Shown piece after piece: positions 35,428 to 47,704 of a DNA stretch of 64,000 nt. Origin of the DNA: Sistotremastrum niveocremeum HHB9708 (Eukaryota > Basidiomycota > Agaricomycetes > Sistotremastrales > Sistotremastraceae); NCBI GenBank assembly GCA_001630475.1, contig KV419404.1, positions 540,225-604,224 of the forward strand, written 5' to 3'. Position 1 is the stretch's first letter; every line of letters begins with the position of its first letter. Below the pieces are notes generated by a model. The model saw nothing but the letters and a program-made list of their open reading frames with translations, was not told the DNA's origin and ran no database searches. The translations under genes were made by a program, and so were the position numbers.

Positions 35428-36851
35428 ACGAGTTTGTCAGAGAGACGTGTAATGAGCGACTTGGTGAAATGAGTGTGGAGAGTTCAGAGAGAGAACGGTC
35501 TGAGGGAGAGTTGGTCGGGGCTGAAGGCTGAATATAAGGAGAGGGCGGGTGGCATTGGATACGCATTTTTGTTATTATTATGACAACGAGTTTGTGCCAC
35601 TGATTGTGACAAACAAGGGAGCGGAGAGTAAAATATTGGCGAGGGGACGAGAGAACGGACAAGACAAGACAGTGAGTGAAGAGACTTTATATTCGTGGAG
35701 TGGACGAAGATCAACATGAGCATGGCCGACCGAAACGGGCGAGTCGAGCGGATGAGTTGCAGAAGCTGAGCATCGAAGCAAGTGTCTGGATGCCAGATTA
35801 GGAAATAGATGGTGAGTCTCAGGATAGAAGGCATGAGGTAATCAAGCTCGATTGGGAAAAATGCCAGGAATGTCAGAGTGTTTCGCTTGAAGAGATGAGT
35901 GAGAACATGGTGGATGCAAGCGAAGACCAAGCGACGATGAATACAACTGTGCGAGTGTCTGAATCAGAGAGTGTCCCACGTTCTGGCGGTGGAGGAAATG
36001 CTTCCGTTCTTCGGTGAATCTTTGAGAGATGGAGTGACGGACCGCACGACTCCGGTGTTCAGACAAGTTGTCGAGGAGACGATCGAAGCTGTGGGGAGAC
36101 GCAGATCTCTAGGATACCGGTCCCTTGTAGGTTTCCTCCTTGTTTTTCGTAAAGTCGTCGACTGAGCGAGTGCGAGGAAAAGCGGCGACGTCACACGAGA
36201 CTTGGCGAGCGTGAGGGTGTGACGTGACTCTCTCTGTTGCGATTTGACCCGTCTCTGCCCTTGCACTAGATCTCTGCTATGGTCTCTGAAACGAGTGCCC
36301 CTGGAATGGATGGAAGATGTCTTCTTGCCACGACGGCGCCGATGAACAAGAGAAGAGAGCCAGCATGTGGTGCACTAACCTGAGCGTCAACTTCTGTACT
36401 TCTAATGCTCTGATTCATTTGTCGGCAAACTTGATCTTGCATTCCATCTCCGGACCTTGTCGCCCTTTCCGGATCCTGCTCTCCTCTCCTGCAAATTTCG
36501 CGGTTTGCTTATTCAGGAATTTTTCTTCCCGCCTGTTTCATCTGTTCTCTGGCTTGTTCTCTGTTCGCTCGCTCGTATTCTGTTTCATCTTGAATGTTGT
36601 CAGCGCTGGCATCAGTCTCGAACAACCTGCTCTTCTTCGCCCCTGCAAAGTCTGCGCCGATCTGGTGGAGCTGCTCTTCCCCGCGGCACCGGCTACTACC
36701 GGCCACCACTTCCGACTTCCGATGCGTCACATGGATTTGCTCTTCTTCGTCACTTCTCCTGCTTCTATAAAAGCTCCTCAATGCTCTCCATTCCATTATC
36801 CCGACAACCCCACTTCTCCATACATCTCCTTTCCAGTCATCATAACAATCT
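35428..36851. other. Divergent intergenic region (1.4 kb) upstream of the hexose transporter
   Basis: Separates the minus-strand disordered-protein gene and the plus-strand transporter. Only chance open frames are seen. The segment next to the transporter (36400-36850) is strongly C/T-rich on the plus strand, as in promoters of highly expressed fungal genes, and holds a TATA box at 36766. The other half presumably carries the leader of the minus-strand gene. Confidence 0.5.
36766..36773 (+). promoter_or_regulatory. TATA box of the hexose transporter
   Basis: TATAAAAG, 79 bp ahead of the transporter's ATG, within a CT-rich tract. Consensus and spacing fit a strong core promoter. Confidence 0.6.
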
Positions 36852-38667
36852 ATGGCTGTCGGTCCCGTCAACAACGCTGGCGGTCTCGCTGTAGGCGCTC
36901 CTGCTAAAAAATGGCCTGGCATCCTCATGGTCCTCTTCGCCGCCTTTGGTGGTATCCTCTACGGGTATGTACTGTATAGCTTCATCTGAGCCTCGAGCTC
37001 ATCGTCTCCTATAGCTATGACACCGGTACCATTGGAGGCATCCAGGTCATGGAAGACTTCAAGTGCACCATGGGCACAAACTGTGCTCTCTCCACCTCCC
37101 AACAGGCCCTCATCGTCTCCATCCTCTCTGCCGGCACTTTCTTCGGTGCCCTCGCCGGTGCCTACATGGCTGACATTGTCGGCCGTAAGAAGGGTATCAT
37201 CGTCTCCACCTTCGTCTTCGACCTCGGTGTCGCCCTCCAAACCGCATCCACCAAACTCCCCCTCTTCGTCGTCGGCCGTGTCTTCGCCGGTCTCGGTGTC
37301 GGTCTCATTTCCACTCTCGTACCCATGTACCAATCCGAATGTTCCCCCAAGTGGATTCGTGGTGCAGTCGTCTCTTGTTACCAATGGTTCATCACCATTG
37401 GTCTCCTCCTCGCTTCCGTAGTTGCAAACGCAACTCAGAACCGACCCAACCACTCTTCTTACCGTATCCCCATTGCCGTTCAGTTCATTTGGGCATTCGT
37501 TCTCGCCACTGGCATGCTCGCCCTCCCCGAATCCCCTCGTTGGTTCATCAAGCGAGGACGCGACGAGGACGCTGCCCGTTCCTTGGGCAAACTCGTCGGT
37601 CTCCCCGCTGATGACCCCGCCGTTCAGATCGAACTCGAGGACATTCGCGACAATCTTCGTCAGGAAGAGGAAATCGGCGAAGCTTCCTGGTTGGACTGCT
37701 TCAAGCCCGGTTCCAACAAGATCCTCCTCCGTACTATGACTGGTGTCTGGCTTCAGGCATGGCAGCAGCTCACCGGTATCAACTTCATCTTCTACTACGG
37801 TACCGCCTTCTTCCAAAACTCTGGCATCAAGAACTCTTTCCTCATTTCCGTGGCCACCAACATCGTCAACGTCTTCATGACCCTCCCCGGTATCTACGCC
37901 GTCGACCGTGTCGGTCGTCGAAAACTCCTCCTCTACGGGTCCGTTGGCATGTTGATTTGCGAATATCTCATCGCTATCATCGGTGTGACGATCTCGGTCA
38001 CCAATACCGCCGGACAGAAGGCGCTTATTGCCCTCGTGTGCATCTACATTGTGAGCTGTCTCCTGACACCTCCTTCGTTCTTCGATTGCTAATTTTATCT
38101 TTTCTCAGGCGCACTTTGCCGCTACGTGGGGTCCCATCGCTTGGGTTGTCGTCGGTGAAATCTTCCCTCTCAACGTTCGCGCAAAGGGAATCGCTCTCTC
38201 CGTCGCTTCTAACTGGCTTTGGAATTGGGCTATCAGTTATGCTACGCCTTTCCTCGTCAATGTCGGTCCGGGCGACGCAGGTCTTCAGGTCAAGGTGTTC
38301 TTCATCTGGGGTACCACCTGTCTTTGTGGTCTCGTCTTTGTATACTTCTTCGTACCCGAGGTTCGTCTGCTTCTCTTCTTCTCTTCTCAATGCACCGAGA
38401 TCCTAACGCGTGTTCTAGACTAAAGGTCTCTCCCTCGAACAAGTCGACATTCTCTACCAACACACTACACCTCTCAAATCCGCTGCATTCCGCAACCAGA
38501 TCATCGCCAACGACGTCCATGTGCACGATAAAGACGCAATTGCAAAAGTTACTTCGATCATCAACCAAAATTCGCGTGCGGGCGGTATACTTGGTGTACG
38601 AGGCAAGTCTGCTGATATTGAGCGAAATGAGCATGAGGAAAGTGTCGAGAAGATGGAGACTGCATAA
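36852..38667 (+). CDS. MFS hexose/sugar transporter
   Basis: Twelve-helix plasma-membrane sugar porter of the major facilitator superfamily. Four exons (36852-36964, 37015-38050, 38109-38360, 38419-38667) give 549 residues. Family motifs are intact: GYDTGTIGGI after helix 1, VGRKKGI, PESPRWFIKRGRDEDAA, QQLTGINFIFYYGTAFF, DRVGRRKLLLYG, and PETKGLSLEQVD where the last intron splits PE|TK. The C-terminal tail is cytosolic and polar. Codons strongly prefer C at third positions (CTC, GTC, ACC, ATC), unlike the neighbours, which points to high expression. A TATA box and CT-rich leader precede it. The transported sugar cannot be told from sequence; glucose/hexose is most likely. Confidence 0.9.
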
Positions 38668-39636
38668 GCATCTGCTAGTTTCTCCATGTTCGTTCTCACC
38701 CCCTATGCCCGTAATCATTAGTTGTGCTTCTTTCCGTTCTTGGTCCCGATTCTACCCTTCATAATCATCCGATATCCTTTACGACACTGGCACTTGGTAC
38801 ATAGCTTCCTTGTACGATCCCTGGCACGCTTTTACGTACACTTCATGTTCACGTCGCATAGTACACTAATATTACATCCAATATCCAACTTCTCTCGATC
38901 CCATCAACATTCTAGTACTATCAATGCATGAAGATTAATGAATGTGGTCGTGCGAATTGTGTGTCATTCGAGCGGGTGTCAACAAATTTCGGGAAGCGAC
39001 ATGCGAGCTAAGCCGACGATCGAGCCCGGAGTAGGAAGAGCCGAGAGCCGCTCGGATCCGGAGCACGGAGTTGATTTTCACGATCAGAATGGCAATTATG
39101 ATCGAAGCCGGAGTACGGACCTGGCCGAATTTTTTCTGGGTGGTGTTCTAAATTCGATCAATTTTTCTCAGGCTTTGCGAGCTTGTGCGTCATTGCGATC
39201 TGATTCATCCGATCTGATCTGTGGTCAAATAATCTCCTGCTGGAGATCTCCTTGCTACCTTGCCCTGCGTGACAAGTTGCATCTCCACAGAGGCGATGTT
39301 CATTGCGGTCCTTCGTTACCTGCGCTCGTATGGACGTGGACACGTCGAGAGAGCTTCTGGAAGATTGGAACCATGCGCTTTCAATTACGAGCGCAGTGAC
39401 TCAACGTCTCGAATTAGAAGACCTGCCAGCACTTCGTCTAGATGTTTCAATTCTGTACAGGGTACGGATACGGATACTATAACTTGTACAGGGGTTTGTA
39501 CATATATGGATACATATATACATCATCTGCATCAATGCGCCATTTGCTCGATCGTTCTTCCGTTATTATTGTATACGAGTGACGGTGCGGTCGTGCGATC
39601 TCAGCTCGACGTGGATGGATGGTTGGTTGGTGGAGA
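38668..39636. other. Intergenic region, nothing identified
   Basis: About 970 bp between the convergent hexose transporter and methionine sulfoxide reductase genes. No coding signal, RNA gene or repeat with clear ends was seen. Confidence 0.4.
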
Positions 39637-40575
39637 TTACTTGGTTTTTCCATTCTTGTCTGTGAAAGTGAGTGAAACAGAGTTCACGCAATGACGCTCG
39701 TCGGCTGGATGAGAAGTGAATTAGTATTAGTGTCCGGATACATAACAGATGGGAAGAGGCGAGACTAACTGGGAGTAGAGTATCCTTCGCCCTGTGAAAT
39801 CATGAATTAGCGCGAGCTCCACAAGGTACGACGGCGAACATTCAATTGCGTACCTTGAATACGTGCCCCAGATGACCTCCACAAGCAGTGCAGGTGATCT
39901 CAGTCCGTGTCATGCCCCACGACCTGTCTTCGTGCCTGAAATGCAAAGCGGTAAGTCTCCAGAACCGTTCAAAGGGTGCTCAGGAAATCACCTGCTGACA
40001 GCTCCAGGAATAGCTGATCGAGATAGAGTACGACATAGAATAAAAAAGATGGGATAATTCATTAGCCTCCATCCATAGCCATAGCCATAGCCGTCCCAAC
40101 CCTGAAGGTGAAACAGGCAAAGGCGAGAATACCGCACGTACCATCGAAGAATGCCGGCCAACCACATCCACTTGCAAATTTTGTGGTAGACTTGTAAAGC
40201 GGGGTGTTACATGCAGCACATGTGTACACGCCTTCTTCCTTGAAACGATCGTATTTCCCTGTGCCGGCTGGCTCGGTACCCTTTTCCCGCAGGATCTTGA
40301 ACTGTGATAGCCGCGACCGTTCAGGGGAGTGAGAGTAGTAATAGGGATAGAGTAAGACGCTCGGGTCAGATATCTTGCGAATCTAGATGCGACAATTCGA
40401 GGAGGTCTACCTGAGTAGGCGAGAGCACGGCTCTCCATTCGTCATCAGACTTGGCTTTGGATCCGGCGGCGACAGACATGTTTGCAACGGTTGTAGTAGA
40501 AAGGCCTGAAAGTAGAATTCTTGGGTGTCTCAGTGAGGATCTGTATGCAGCACGAGTGAAGATGCGAGCAAACAT
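39637..40575 (-). CDS. MXR2: Peptide methionine-R-sulfoxide reductase (MsrB)
   Basis: Reduces the R epimer of methionine sulfoxide in proteins. The spliced product contains [15 protein letters not shown] (first zinc CxxC), [12 protein letters not shown] (with the candidate resolving Cys), [26 protein letters not shown] (second zinc CxxC) and, in the last exon, [11 protein letters not shown] with the catalytic Cys. A 22-nt microexon (39992-40013) encodes IPGAVS and is needed to keep the frame. Two candidate starts exist: Met at 40575 adds an Arg-rich, acid-free leader ([20 protein letters not shown]) suited to mitochondrial import, while Met at 40480 starts the cytosolic-type protein. The gene lies 154 bp downstream of CCZ1 on the same strand. 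Confidence 0.87.
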
Positions 40576-40729
40576 GCAGAGTTGTATCGCCCTTATATTG
40601 AAGATCGCCTGAGAGCGCAGCACGCAAAGATAATCGGCAATCCCACAACAGTCAGCCTCGGGCACATCGTCATCGCACGGTGATACCGGGATAATCACCG
40701 ACCAATGTATCTGCCACTCTATCCGTTTT

Positions 40730-43130
40730 CTATCGCAGGCCAGTGCTACTACTAGTGCTAGAAAGATCGCGATCAACGTCCACCAGTGTCGCGTCGGCTT
40801 TGTGTAATTCCAAATATGTCTCCTCAATATTTTCACCCTCCGGACCTTGCGATCGTCTAACGGCGAACCACGGCAAAGAACTGGGGGTCGGTCTGCTAAT
40901 AACCTCGAGAATATTCATGTGTCGGAGCAGACGGCGAGAGTGGAGAAGCATGTTCGACGTGGTCGACATGGGCGAATTAGCCGTGTACTGCCCATCTCCT
41001 AGAACAGCACGTTTAGTCAGTGTTGGCCCCGTCTTCGTGCGCGTCCTGAGATTTTTAACATCAGTAAGCGCGCACTTTCACCAAATGAAGTAACATTGCA
41101 CTCACTCAGACTCATAGCTATCCAGTGCCTCACGAACTAGGGATAATAATTGCACCGCACTGTCCACTGATTTCGCAGGACATTCGTCTTCCGGAACATG
41201 CTCGTCGATCATTTCGGCATGTGAAATATTCGATCGCGGTAAAATCGCAAAAAGTAAACCGGAACTCTAAGCACATCCGTGTTCCTTGAGATTATTTTTT
41301 TCGATCATTTGGAAGCACTCACCGAAATACACCAGATCCTTCTTTCTGTATCCTGGGTGGAGTCGCTTCCGGTGGGCAAAAAAACTTTTGCGCAGGACCA
41401 TTCATGCGTGATCTCGCTTTCCAGGACGGACGAGACATCGGACTGAAGAACTGACGGTGTACTATTTCCAGATTGCGCGGGTGGAATCCCGGAAGCTTCG
41501 TGCACATCGCTCTTCACTGCAGGCTCGGAAGCTTCACCATTTGAAACTGGGTCAAGCTTCGAACCATGTAAAGTCTCATCTGGCAGACCAGAGGGATCCA
41601 ACGACTCTTTGGAACTCTCTTGGGGAAGGGAATTTCGAGGCATTATGGTCATCTGAGAGGTAGACATATGCCCATCAGCACCTGTTTGGGTCCCCCGTTC
41701 ATCCTCGGTTGGAGGTGCGTCACTCGCGCTATCTTGACTATCATGAGCAGCATCCGCCTCCCCCTCGACGGCAACGGCATCGTCAGCTGGAGATCCATTT
41801 GAAGGATCCGTAGCCGGCGTCGATCCCTCGTCAGCTTTCTGTGTATCTTCTTCGGGCTCTGGCTTTGTCTCAGGAGGATGTCCATTAGATGCCGACTTGA
41901 ACAATCCAGCACCCCAACTCCATGATCTCATATTCAAGTTTACGTTCAGGTTCATGTGCATGCTAGGCATGCTAGGCATTGCGAAACCAAGCGTCGATGA
42001 TTTCGACTGCAACGTCTGACTTGGATGGCCATCGGAGGGAGAAAGGCTTTCCTTCGCATCTTTCTGACCAAGGTTTTTGGCTTTGCGTCGTCCCCCGCGT
42101 GTTTTGGGCTTCGATGGTGTGAGTGTGGTGAGGAAAGAAGTCAACGCTGGGTGATGGGTATAATTATGCCGCTTGGGGTTATGTGAGGTGTCAGAAGCTG
42201 ATGGGTCTTGACGATAGAGATATGGGGAATCGAGGATGACGAAGGGCGTCTCAGAGTCGTTCCAAGAAGAGGTAGATATGATGGAACTGATTTGGTCGCT
42301 TCTGGGGTGTGTCGTGATTCCAACTGCATATGACGACTTAATATTATCTTGCATGGTCTAAAGAGCATGCTTACCAAATTCACTATCGAGTTGAGATGAT
42401 TCCTCTATGTCCCAATTCCAAGCCCATGAAGTGAAGAAGCGATCCATCCGATTCCGTAGATGCTGTCGCCCATGACGTGACAATATAGACTCGAAACCTC
42501 CATATTGCAGCTGAGATCAAAGATGAGTAAACGACGAAAGCGATAGATAGGAAATACGAACCTTGAACCACTGATAAGCGTGTAATAATTGAGCTCGCAA
42601 AGCAGCATCGTCCAAAGCATTCTCATGATAGTCAAACGTCGGGGTAGCTTTAGGTTCTACCTCCCGTTCCTTCCCCTTCCCTTTGCCTTTGATATCCATT
42701 GGCTGAGGAGTCTTTCCGACATCAATGCACTAGAAGAGCGTGAAGAGGCATCCAAGTCTGCTGCAAGATATGAACTGACGGCATGTATCCAGTAATTAGT
42801 CTCCGGTGATATCATGACTCTCCGACTGGTTTGAGAGTGGACGCTCTCGCACTGACTCGACGTCCCAGACATCATCCTGCGAGTCATAGTCAATAATACG
42901 CTATAGAGACGAACGGTAAAGCCTGACTCGCAGAAATTGACCAATGCTTCCGCTAATCCCACCTGCCGGAGCATTCGATCGTGGTCCACCTCGCGCTCCT
43001 TACACGTATAAAATAATATGTGGGCCCGTTCATCAGCATCTTCATCATCTGGGTCTATCGTATCCTCAGGTTGGAGGGTTGCATTATAGATGATCAAGTA
43101 AGATAGGTTGGCAGGTTGTCGAACACTCAT
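40730..43130 (-). CDS. CCZ1: Ccz1-like vacuolar fusion protein
   Basis: Expected partner of Mon1 in the guanine-nucleotide exchange factor that activates the Rab7-type GTPase Ypt7 on late endosomes, vacuoles and autophagosomes. The N-terminal longin domain is recognisable: PANLSYLIIYNATLQPEDTI, ERAHILFYTCKE, then HDRMLRQVGLAEALVNFCES. Further exons hold the helix ALRAQLLHAYQWFKV and, after a long Ser/Pro/acidic insertion (about 41330-42350), a C-terminal domain beginning SGLLFAILPRSNISHAEMID and ending with LHKADATLVDVDRDLSS. Yeast Ccz1 also carries long inserted loops. Assignment rests mainly on the first longin domain. It is tandem with the sulfoxide reductase and the deubiquitinase genes. 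Confidence 0.75.
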
Positions 43131-43389
43131 ACGAAGCGACTCAGGCTCATGGCGATCGGACAGTGAATTCGGCAGACCAAACCGCGAGTGCGATGTGTCG
43201 ATGGAGGAATAATTTCAATACACTACATGCAAGTGACTATTACAGTGCCCAATAAGCACATAGCTATAAGCTATAAGAGTTGTTAAATAATCGTGATTTC
43301 GTGACAGGTATACAAAATGCAGGAAGCAATCCGGATAATGTCCATGGCTCAGACTCGTACACGTGGAAATGGTTCCGTGGCATTTGAGC

Positions 43390-46300
43390 TCATAGCATAT
43401 TCAACGGATCGTGGATGTTGTCATTTAGGGGTGGTGGAGACGAATGGCCTTCATCCACGTTTCCTATTTCGTCAAAGTCGGAGATCCCGTCTAGATTCGA
43501 TGTCGAAAACGTATCGAGAAGGTCAGATTCGTCCATCTCAGCTTCCTGGGATGAGGTCGTTGATGGCGGTGTCACTGGTGAGAGCTGTCGGTGATCGAAG
43601 CGCATGTTGGCACGCTCAATAGGATCTGCGGTAGTAAACGGTTCGTCTTCGTCGAAGGGAAGTGCGCTTGAGCTCAGAAAGCTATCTGGCCCCTCAGGAA
43701 GCTCCAGAGGTGGAGGAGAATCATCCAAAGATATCTTAGTCCCATCAGATATATGGGATGTAATGCGAGTATCAGAGGACTGAAAGGAATGAAGGGGTTC
43801 TTCGTTCGGGGGAGTCGGAAGTTGGGAAGCTGTGGTAGAATCGGGAGCTCCATTTCTTTTCGCGTCCGCCACCTTTTCGTGTGTTTTACCACCCAGTGGC
43901 TTGGCCGTCCGGCGACGATAGAAGAGCAGGTAAGCGTTGTTATTCTAGACATCAAAGTCAGCGACGCCCCAGATCTCGAATTAAATATGCGTACCACAGC
44001 ATGCTTGGCCTCCGCTGGTGAGACGTGAGAGTCATCGAAATGATACCAGTTGCCATCGATGTGATTCTTCGCATACGCTCTGTAGTGACCGCCTCCAAGA
44101 CCGCCCATATGCTCCGTAACGGAGAAAAGATCGTAAAGCAATGGCTCATCGATGTCATCCAATTTGAGATCCATGTAGTCTTCGACACCTTCGTCCTGCA
44201 ACTTCCGAGCCAAAACACGTTCCTCGACACGATACTCTAGATCAAGGCCCTCGATAGGGAATTCGACAAGAGCATCGATTTTATCACGAATGATCCTTGA
44301 ATTGCTGAAACGTTTCAAGTGGACGACAAGGACGTCTGGAGCCTTCCACAAATCGAACTTCTTTGTAGCCTGTTGGTGCTTCTTGCATCGAGGACAATAC
44401 CACAAGTCGTCCTCGCCGAGCTGCTCCTCTTTCGTGAATTCGTCTAGACATTCATCGAGCGTGATCCCCTTCTTCTTCGTCTTGTTTCTAGCTTCCTGCG
44501 CTGCCAGGTATTCCGGATGTTCGAAGAGGGGGAATCGATAATCGTCCTGCTTGTCGGGTCCAAAGTAATATTCACGCATGTGAATATCCCATTCACAAAC
44601 AAGCCAATCACCTCTCTTCAAGAGAGAGACGGGAGGTGACTGCGAGGAAGTCGAGATGCCACTGGCAAGTCGTTTCTCACGCACTTCCCAATCTACCGGG
44701 CCTTCCAAGGGGTCCGATTTATCCAGAGTCTGCTTGGCGACTCTCGACGTCGAAGCGTGAAGCGTGAGCTTGAAGATATCAGGTTTAGGCCCTAATTTCT
44801 TCGGAACCTCGTCTACATCCATGCTCGTAGGTTGGTCATCGATAACAGCCGTCTTCAAATCAACTATATCGTCCTCTTCGTCCGGGATCGGCTCTTCAAC
44901 GGTTACGACGTCACCATTTTCTCTGATCTCTGTGATGGATTCAGAGGGTTTTAGTGGGAGGAACTGGTCCGAGGTGGAATGTGATACGCCTTGCCAAGAG
45001 TATAGGTCTGAATGCTGGGGTGTCCAGCGAACCAAACGGTCTGTGACTGCTGCATATATTTGCTCTTTGGTTGCCGATTCTTCAGGTGTCAAAACGACTA
45101 TGAAAGGGTTTTTGAAGCCCGAGTTGCTGTTGTTTTGAAAGTTGCCGTAGACAGGGCGAGTGAGGTTGGTCTGTTGATTCATGAATACCGGAAGGATGAA
45201 AGGATCAGTTGGGGACGGCTTGAAATTCTTGGATTGCTGAGCGTTGCATGGTAATTCGAAGCAAACGATATTATCGCGTTCAGCGATGTCTGACACTTGG
45301 ACTGTGTCATCGATCTCCTTGTAGATGCGATGGGACCAGACTTCGAAAGTCAAAAGCTGCAAGTATGTTGGACAATGAAACGCAGAAGACTAAGCAAGAC
45401 GAACGTTTTCAGGAATGGTTTCAGTCCAACGACCTAAGAGTTGTTTGAGATCCTTTACACTCGCCTCTCGGGGAGTCTCCACCGGTATCTACCAGAAAAT
45501 GAGCTTGTATTCAGGCACATGGAGCGGTACGCACTTGAACATGTGGTTTCGCATTATCCCAAGGGATGAAATATATCGATTGTTTCCATCTGCTGACGAC
45601 GGGGATGGGCAACGTCAAATACATGAACGGGTCGAATGTGATGGAAACCTGATGATTGAAAGTCAGTCGCACAAGGATCGTGGTATGGTTCGTTGATAGA
45701 CGCTACCTTTGAACATTCGGGGCATACCAATGTGCTCTTGTATTGACCCTGGAAGAGATCCACAATAACGCTATCGTTCCTAAGCATATACCCGTCCCAG
45801 CTCTTTTTGGCGAATTCGATGAGTTCTCTCTCGCCTCCACCTTCCCAGTCAGGTTTTTCGACGTAGGGTTTCTTGAGAACACGATTCAGATCTTCGTGTA
45901 AACCATCAAGAAGGAATGCCACAAGCTCCTGGGCATCGTGCTGCTGGTAACCGCTGAACTGTGGCGCAAACTTTGCCAGGACCTGCTTAAACTCGCGCGG
46001 CGAGAAGCTGCCTGAGCTACCAGACTGCCACAGCCGATGTAGAAGAGCGCCGAAGGACTCGGCGATTGCCCCTTGCATGCCCAACGGGTTGTCCGGGTTG
46101 AGTTCCTGTCTAAACAATCCAGCTGACACATGCATCAGGAAGTGCATGGATGGGGTTTAATATCGAATACTCACTCAGAAAATAGTCGGTGAGTTCGGGC
46201 GCATGGGCCAAGCCCTGGATGGCAGAGTTCATGAAGCACGTGTTTCCCCTTCGAACATGAGCGATCTGATACAAACTTGCAATAACCATACTCACAAATT

Positions 46301-47603
46301 CATGAGGCCAACGGTTCCCGGCGGCTTTCCAAAGGGAGATCGGGAGCGAGTGGAAAGCGAACTGGGAGTTAGGGCTTCCAGAGATTTCGAAGCTGATTTG
46401 ATAACAGAAGAAGTCGAGGGAGGTGACATTTTAGAGAAGAAATCCTGTCCAGCGCCGGATCCAAATACGGGTCCAGGGTCCATTCCAGCAAACGGGATTG
46501 GAGCCGCAAACTTGAATGGACTGGTTATTGGCTTCTCGGAAATCCATTGATTGTCGAGTTTTGTGTCAACCACGAAGATATCGTTAGACTCAATCAGAGC
46601 ATCCTCCAAGGTCCGCGCCCCAGCTGAAGCTTTCAGAAGGGATCCGTATTCGCGTTTGAGCCGGGCCGGCGTGTACTCGCTGCCATCTTCTCCGTCTTCC
46701 TCGACTTTGCCTGCATCGATATGCCAAACCCGAACGATGTCGTCACTCGCTGCTAACCCAAAAACTCCAGCGAGTTCCTCTGAAAGCTGCTTCAGGGAGG
46801 CTTTTTTTGAGATGGTGATCTCGGGTGGAGGTGGACCAGAAAGTTCGAACCCAGTAGAATGCTTTAGGATGTAGGCTTTGAGTTGCAGAGGGTGTATTTC
46901 CAAGCCAGGTTCTCCCCTCAATCCATTCAAAATGACATGTCTTGGCAGTGGTCGTTCACATTGACCATACCTGACGTACGACAGTCAGGACAAGTTGCGA
47001 CTGATGCGCCAAATATACGCACCACTCCGTGAAAAGATCCCAAACCTCTTGTGGGACATATTCGACATTAGTCCCTTCCTGTATTTGTATCTCTGATCTA
47101 ATCTCTCCCTCGGCGTCGGCGATGATTGAGTTGTCCACGGGCCCAATTGTCGACTCATCCACCAGCTCTTCCTTCCCGCTTTGACCGCTGCAAGCGTTCT
47201 CCCACTTCCTGAACCAATCTCGCTGAACGATGTACCACGTCTCGCCCTCGATCATAGGACGTGACTTGAGCTCTTTGATCTGGGCAAACTTCTTTTGCGG
47301 CGCTGACGCGTTCGAAGGTGGCATCTGTTCATTCGGGACAATCGATGGGCCTGCGTCCTGCTCCTCCATATACTTGTCGATATCGAAGTCGTCCGATGTG
47401 GTAGGCAAGACTGAGGGTGGATGAGATGAACTCGACTCTGGGGAACGGTTCGAGTCTGATGGCTGCGAAGGCACTTCTGAAACGGCACGTTTTGGGGAAG
47501 ATTCGGATTCGGCTGATGAGTCGGACGCAGACCTCATTCTCTTTTTTCCGAGAGACGTGGGCTCGAGGGGAGGAGTTGGCGCAGGTGAAGGGAGTTTGGA
47601 CAT
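43390..47603 (-). CDS. UBP12: Ubiquitin carboxyl-terminal hydrolase, Ubp12/USP4-USP15 type
   Basis: Cysteine protease that removes ubiquitin from substrates. Order of parts: disordered acidic N-terminus from MSKLPSPAPTPPLEPTSLGK; DUSP domain (GETWYIVQRDWFRKWENACS ... EVWDLFTEWYG); a ubiquitin-like domain (GLEIHPLQLKAYILKHS); then the USP catalytic domain. The Cys box GNTCFMNSAIQGL (catalytic Cys) is split from GLMNL by an intron. GYQQHDAQELVAFLLDGLHE follows, then a zinc-ribbon CPEC and the distal CPRC. The His box GGGHYRAYAKNHIDGNWYHF contains the catalytic His. The catalytic domain carries a long acidic insertion between its two halves, typical of this subfamily. The C-terminus is disordered. 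It shares a 101-bp divergent upstream region with DAK1. Confidence 0.9.
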
Positions 47604-47704
47604 GAATGGAAATCGAATAAAGAATTAGATTTTGAAAAAACGAATGTGGAAGAGCAGCGGTTGATGACAAATATTGCACAACTCCGATCAGCCACTATAC
47701 TCTC
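47604..47704. promoter_or_regulatory. 101-bp bidirectional promoter region between UBP12 and DAK1
   Basis: The two start codons point away from each other and are only 101 bp apart, so both leaders and core promoters must fit into, or overlap, this stretch. No clear TATA box is seen. Confidence 0.5.

Noticed and set aside
36959-37816. A 285-residue open frame antisense to the hexose transporter, rich in Gly/Glu/Asp
   Set aside because: It lies exactly opposite a gene with strong C-ending codon bias, which removes stop codons from that antisense frame. It has no domain and no start context.
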